This document shows, in pieces, positions 61,522 to 64,000 of a stretch of 64,000 nt of DNA. The DNA comes from Combretum micranthum. Its lineage: Eukaryota > Streptophyta > Magnoliopsida > Myrtales > Combretaceae. Where the stretch lies: assembly GCA_024138025.1 (NCBI GenBank), contig JAMXBD010002754.1:62001-126000 (forward strand), read 5' to 3'. The translations under genes were made by a program, and so were the position numbers. Under the pieces are notes generated by a model that ran no database searches, had not been told where the DNA came from, and saw nothing but the letters and a program-made list of their open reading frames with translations. Each line of letters starts with the position of its first letter. Position 1 is the stretch's first letter.

Positions 61522-62649
61522 TGAAATATCCATGAATTTCCCAATTTATATTTTATAAATGTGTTATTGAAATTATATATGATTTTGAATGTGATAAATG
61601 TGAATTATGTTGATGCATAAAAAATGAGTTGTGTTGTTGTGTTAAAAATAATTAAATACGTTAGGATGGTTAAATATTGAGTTCATAAATTTTTAAGTGC
61701 ATTAGAATATATGAAATATGATTAGAAAAGTTAAATTATGCATGTAATTAAACCAACTCTTAGTAGAAAATTTCAGTTATGAAGTAAGCCAATACCACTT
61801 TTAATTAACCAAAAAGCAAGCTTCATTAATTAGCCAAATCCAAGCTAATTAAAGGACTTAATTACGGCAATGACAAAGTCAACAAATGGATAAATATCAA
61901 CTTTTTTGAAAGTGCAACATTCGTCAAAAAAATTTCAAACCAACATAACATACACCAAAAAGCTTCAATACCCCATTTCTACTATCAAAAGCTCTTCCAT
62001 GGCCATATACAATTAAACCCTTCATCTTCTACAACTTAAACTCTCAAAGGCTTGCAACAAGACTCCTAAACCAGCGCACAAAGTCCATATGGTAAGTGTG
62101 TTACTCTTACTCTATGTGTATTTAAGTTATGCTTTTGTTATAATAGGGTTTATATGCTAAATGATGATAGGATGATTTTTATACATTGATGGTAGTTTGA
62201 GTAGTGTTATGTTGCTAGACGAGTTTGTAGCATATGTTTTATATGAATTTGGAAGTGTTTGGATGATTGTATTAGGATGACAAAGGGGTTGAGTAGTGTA
62301 ATAGGCATGTAGAGTTGAAATGCAAATTTTATGTGATGTTGTAGTTGAGTGATTGATGGATTGAAGAGGAGTTAGTGTTTGTAGAATGGTGTTAAGAATA
62401 TATAACAAGCTTTGGGAAGCTTAGAATGAGTTTGGAGGATTTTTGGATGTGTAAATTTTACAAAGAAAACAGGAGAATTAGTAAAAATCATGTAATTTTG
62501 TTCCAGGGGTATCCGTTGGCAATAAGCCACTAGCATAAGATCCCACACTAACGCATACATGGCAACACTACCGGTGTTGGGGGTATCCACGGGTGTGGAC
62601 CAACTCCGTGGAACTCTCGAAAATTTTGGAAAATTAAAGTTATAGTCTA
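61522..62649 (+). repeat. F2-type LTR 5' part, cut by an F1 LTR
   Basis: It begins TGAAATATCCATGAATTTCC, close to the F2 start seen at 21,585 and 56,338. It has a leader with possible donor atggtaagtgtg (about 62,090) and a GC-richer tract with repeated ggggtatcc and gtgt words at 62,505-62,610. It ends where the F1 LTR (-) starts at 62,650. Minus-strand open frames here are not supported. Confidence 0.6.
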
Positions 62650-64000
62650 TGTATGCCCTAAAATGTACCCTAAACGTGACAGTCCGCCACACTCAATATT
62701 AAAGCTTAAGTATGACAACCTTAGCCATTCCTAAAAGCTTTTATATTAAGTGTAAGGCATACTTTCACAAATTTAGAGGACCATATATGGAATTATGAAG
62801 TTTAAGAAAATATAGATAACACATTAAGAAAAGAGGATTCATAATAATCATTCATTCATATCAATGGCTTTACAAACTTAGAGACACTTCCTTTTTATCA
62901 TTAATCTATTACATGAGTATTTATACATCAATACTAATACTACACTTTATCTAAATTTCTATTATCCAAAAAGAAATTACCTGCCCGTAGGGTCCACGTG
63001 GCCTTAACCATAAGTAGGGAAACTGCAAAAGATATCTATAGGGGTATAAGCTAATAGGCTTAGTGAGAATTATTTCCATAAATAACTTCTTATAACAAGA
63101 TTTCAAACAAGTTGTTTAAACAATCAAATGTAATGCATCATACACGTGGGCAAACAAGCATATAGTTTTCCGGGAACTATATGTTGAATGGATTTGCGCC
63201 CTCCATTCAGGGTTTGGTGATAATTAACCTCAAAACAAGTAGTTTTAATTAAAAAGTTTTATGCTCGCAAGCACTCATCGCCAAGCATTCCGAATCTACT
63301 TGATTTGACCTTGCTTTCGGATCTTCCGCCAAGCATTTCCCTTAAGCCGCCAAGCAATCGCTTTCGAATCTCCCGCCAAGTATTGCTTTCGACATGAGCT
63401 TACTATCCTTCTCACTCAAGGATAATAACCCAAAATGCAATGTGACTCACTTCGTGGTATGCATGAATTCATTTATTTATAAAGTCATAGCATAAATATT
63501 TTTGAATTTAAGACAATCAAGGAATTTCATACAAATCAATGCTATACTAAAACAAACATTTAAAACAATTCCGGCTCCGATATTCTTAAAATTCTTTCAA
63601 AGAATTATTTTACATACCTATCGATTTATCTTTTCCTAACTCTAATGCAACTAATTTACAAGCACAATAAATATAGCATTTAATGGAAATAAACTCATGA
63701 TGCCATGTCGACTATTCCTCTAAGCGGATGAGTCGTTCACACACTCCACTTAATCGTAATAATCCTCGGGGTAAAGGAATCCTTCTCGGGGTCACCTAGC
63801 CAAAGAAAATACCCACAATGAGTATTCCTTGATGATTTTCTTGAAATTTGACAAAACAATGTCAAAAGAACGTTAAAGTTCGTATAAAGGAATATTCCAA
63901 CTTAAAATGGCCATAACTTGGTCATTTTAACTCGGAATTACGCATATAATATACCGCTTTCTACCTACTCAAAAAGATCTATCCATTTCTAAAAATATTT
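62650..64000 (-). repeat. F1-type LTR, minus strand, runs off window
   Basis: It opens TGTATGCCCTAAAATGTACC, the reverse of the F1 LTR end. The gcgccctccattcagggtttgg box is at 63,195-63,216, a minisatellite at 63,279-63,392, and the hairpin at 63,902-63,930. The ATGGCCGAGTGA word is broken in this copy (near 63,700). Confidence 0.8.
63279..63392 (-). repeat. Minisatellite in F1 LTR (ccgccaagcatt units)
   Basis: Four imperfect copies of ccgccaagcattgctttcgaatct-like units at uneven spacing (63,279; 63,326; 63,347; 63,372). It occupies the place of the 35-bp array in the chromovirus LTR but is unrelated in sequence. Confidence 0.75.

Noticed and set aside
63279..63392. CRISPR-like array of short repeats
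   Set aside because: Spacing is irregular, repeats are imperfect, and the context is a plant LTR.

Overview
The window is AT-rich nuclear DNA from a flowering plant, most likely a eudicot. The plant evidence is spliced gene fragments of plant type (a plant calmodulin-binding-domain protein, IMP4, a U-box/ARM protein), a Ty3/Gypsy chromovirus, hAT-like and other TIR elements, and a pararetrovirus-like remnant. I cannot name the species. About 85-90% of the window is repeats, many nested in one another; the only host gene-like island is 36.9-42.5 kb.

Layout. 0-15.2 kb is a mosaic of truncated LTRs from two groups. F1 LTRs share sequence with the chromovirus LTRs at 22.8 and 32.0 kb: 1-1913 (+), 5495-10317 (-), 12328-15152 (+), 62650-64000 (-). 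F2 LTRs start TGAA and end TTTACA in the best copy: 2541-5494 (+), 10319-12327 (+), 18852-21585 (-), 53190-56338 (-), 61020-61521 (-), 61522-62649 (+). Three F2 copies are cut exactly where an F1 LTR begins. 15.4-17.0 kb is an A-rich, broken coding tract resembling an endogenous pararetrovirus. 17,780-35,984 is an AT-rich terminal-inverted-repeat element (TSD CAA) invaded by a solo F2 LTR (18,852-21,585), probably a small MITE-like element (about 21,625-21,945), and a complete Tekay/Del-like chromovirus (22,842-35,246; 5-bp TSD TTATA; 3.2-kb LTRs, tRNA-iMet primer site, gag, pol with protease, RT, RNase H, integrase and chromodomain, polypurine tract).

Gene island. A long inverted repeat (36.2-36.4 kb) precedes a calmodulin-binding-domain gene (36,895-39,006) that carries an in-frame duplicated exon. 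It is followed by a two-exon fragment of IMP4 (39.9-40.4 kb) and the ARM-repeat C-terminal part of a PUB43/44-like U-box E3 ligase (41.1-42.5 kb), all on the + strand. All except the short IMP4 piece carry small frameshifts. A 668-bp hAT-type non-autonomous element with 8-bp TSD lies just downstream. 45.7-52.6 kb holds an LTR element with a very large LTR (4.34 kb), a short non-coding interior (1.74 kb) and a truncated 3' LTR. 56.3-61 kb is mostly featureless AT-rich DNA with old LTR-like debris and an 84-bp tandem triplication.

The host genes do not form a pathway. The chromovirus domains together make one retrotransposition machinery, but as read here every ORF is interrupted even though its two LTRs are almost identical. 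Many differences are 1-4 base indels, so read or assembly error should be considered for both the element and the host genes.
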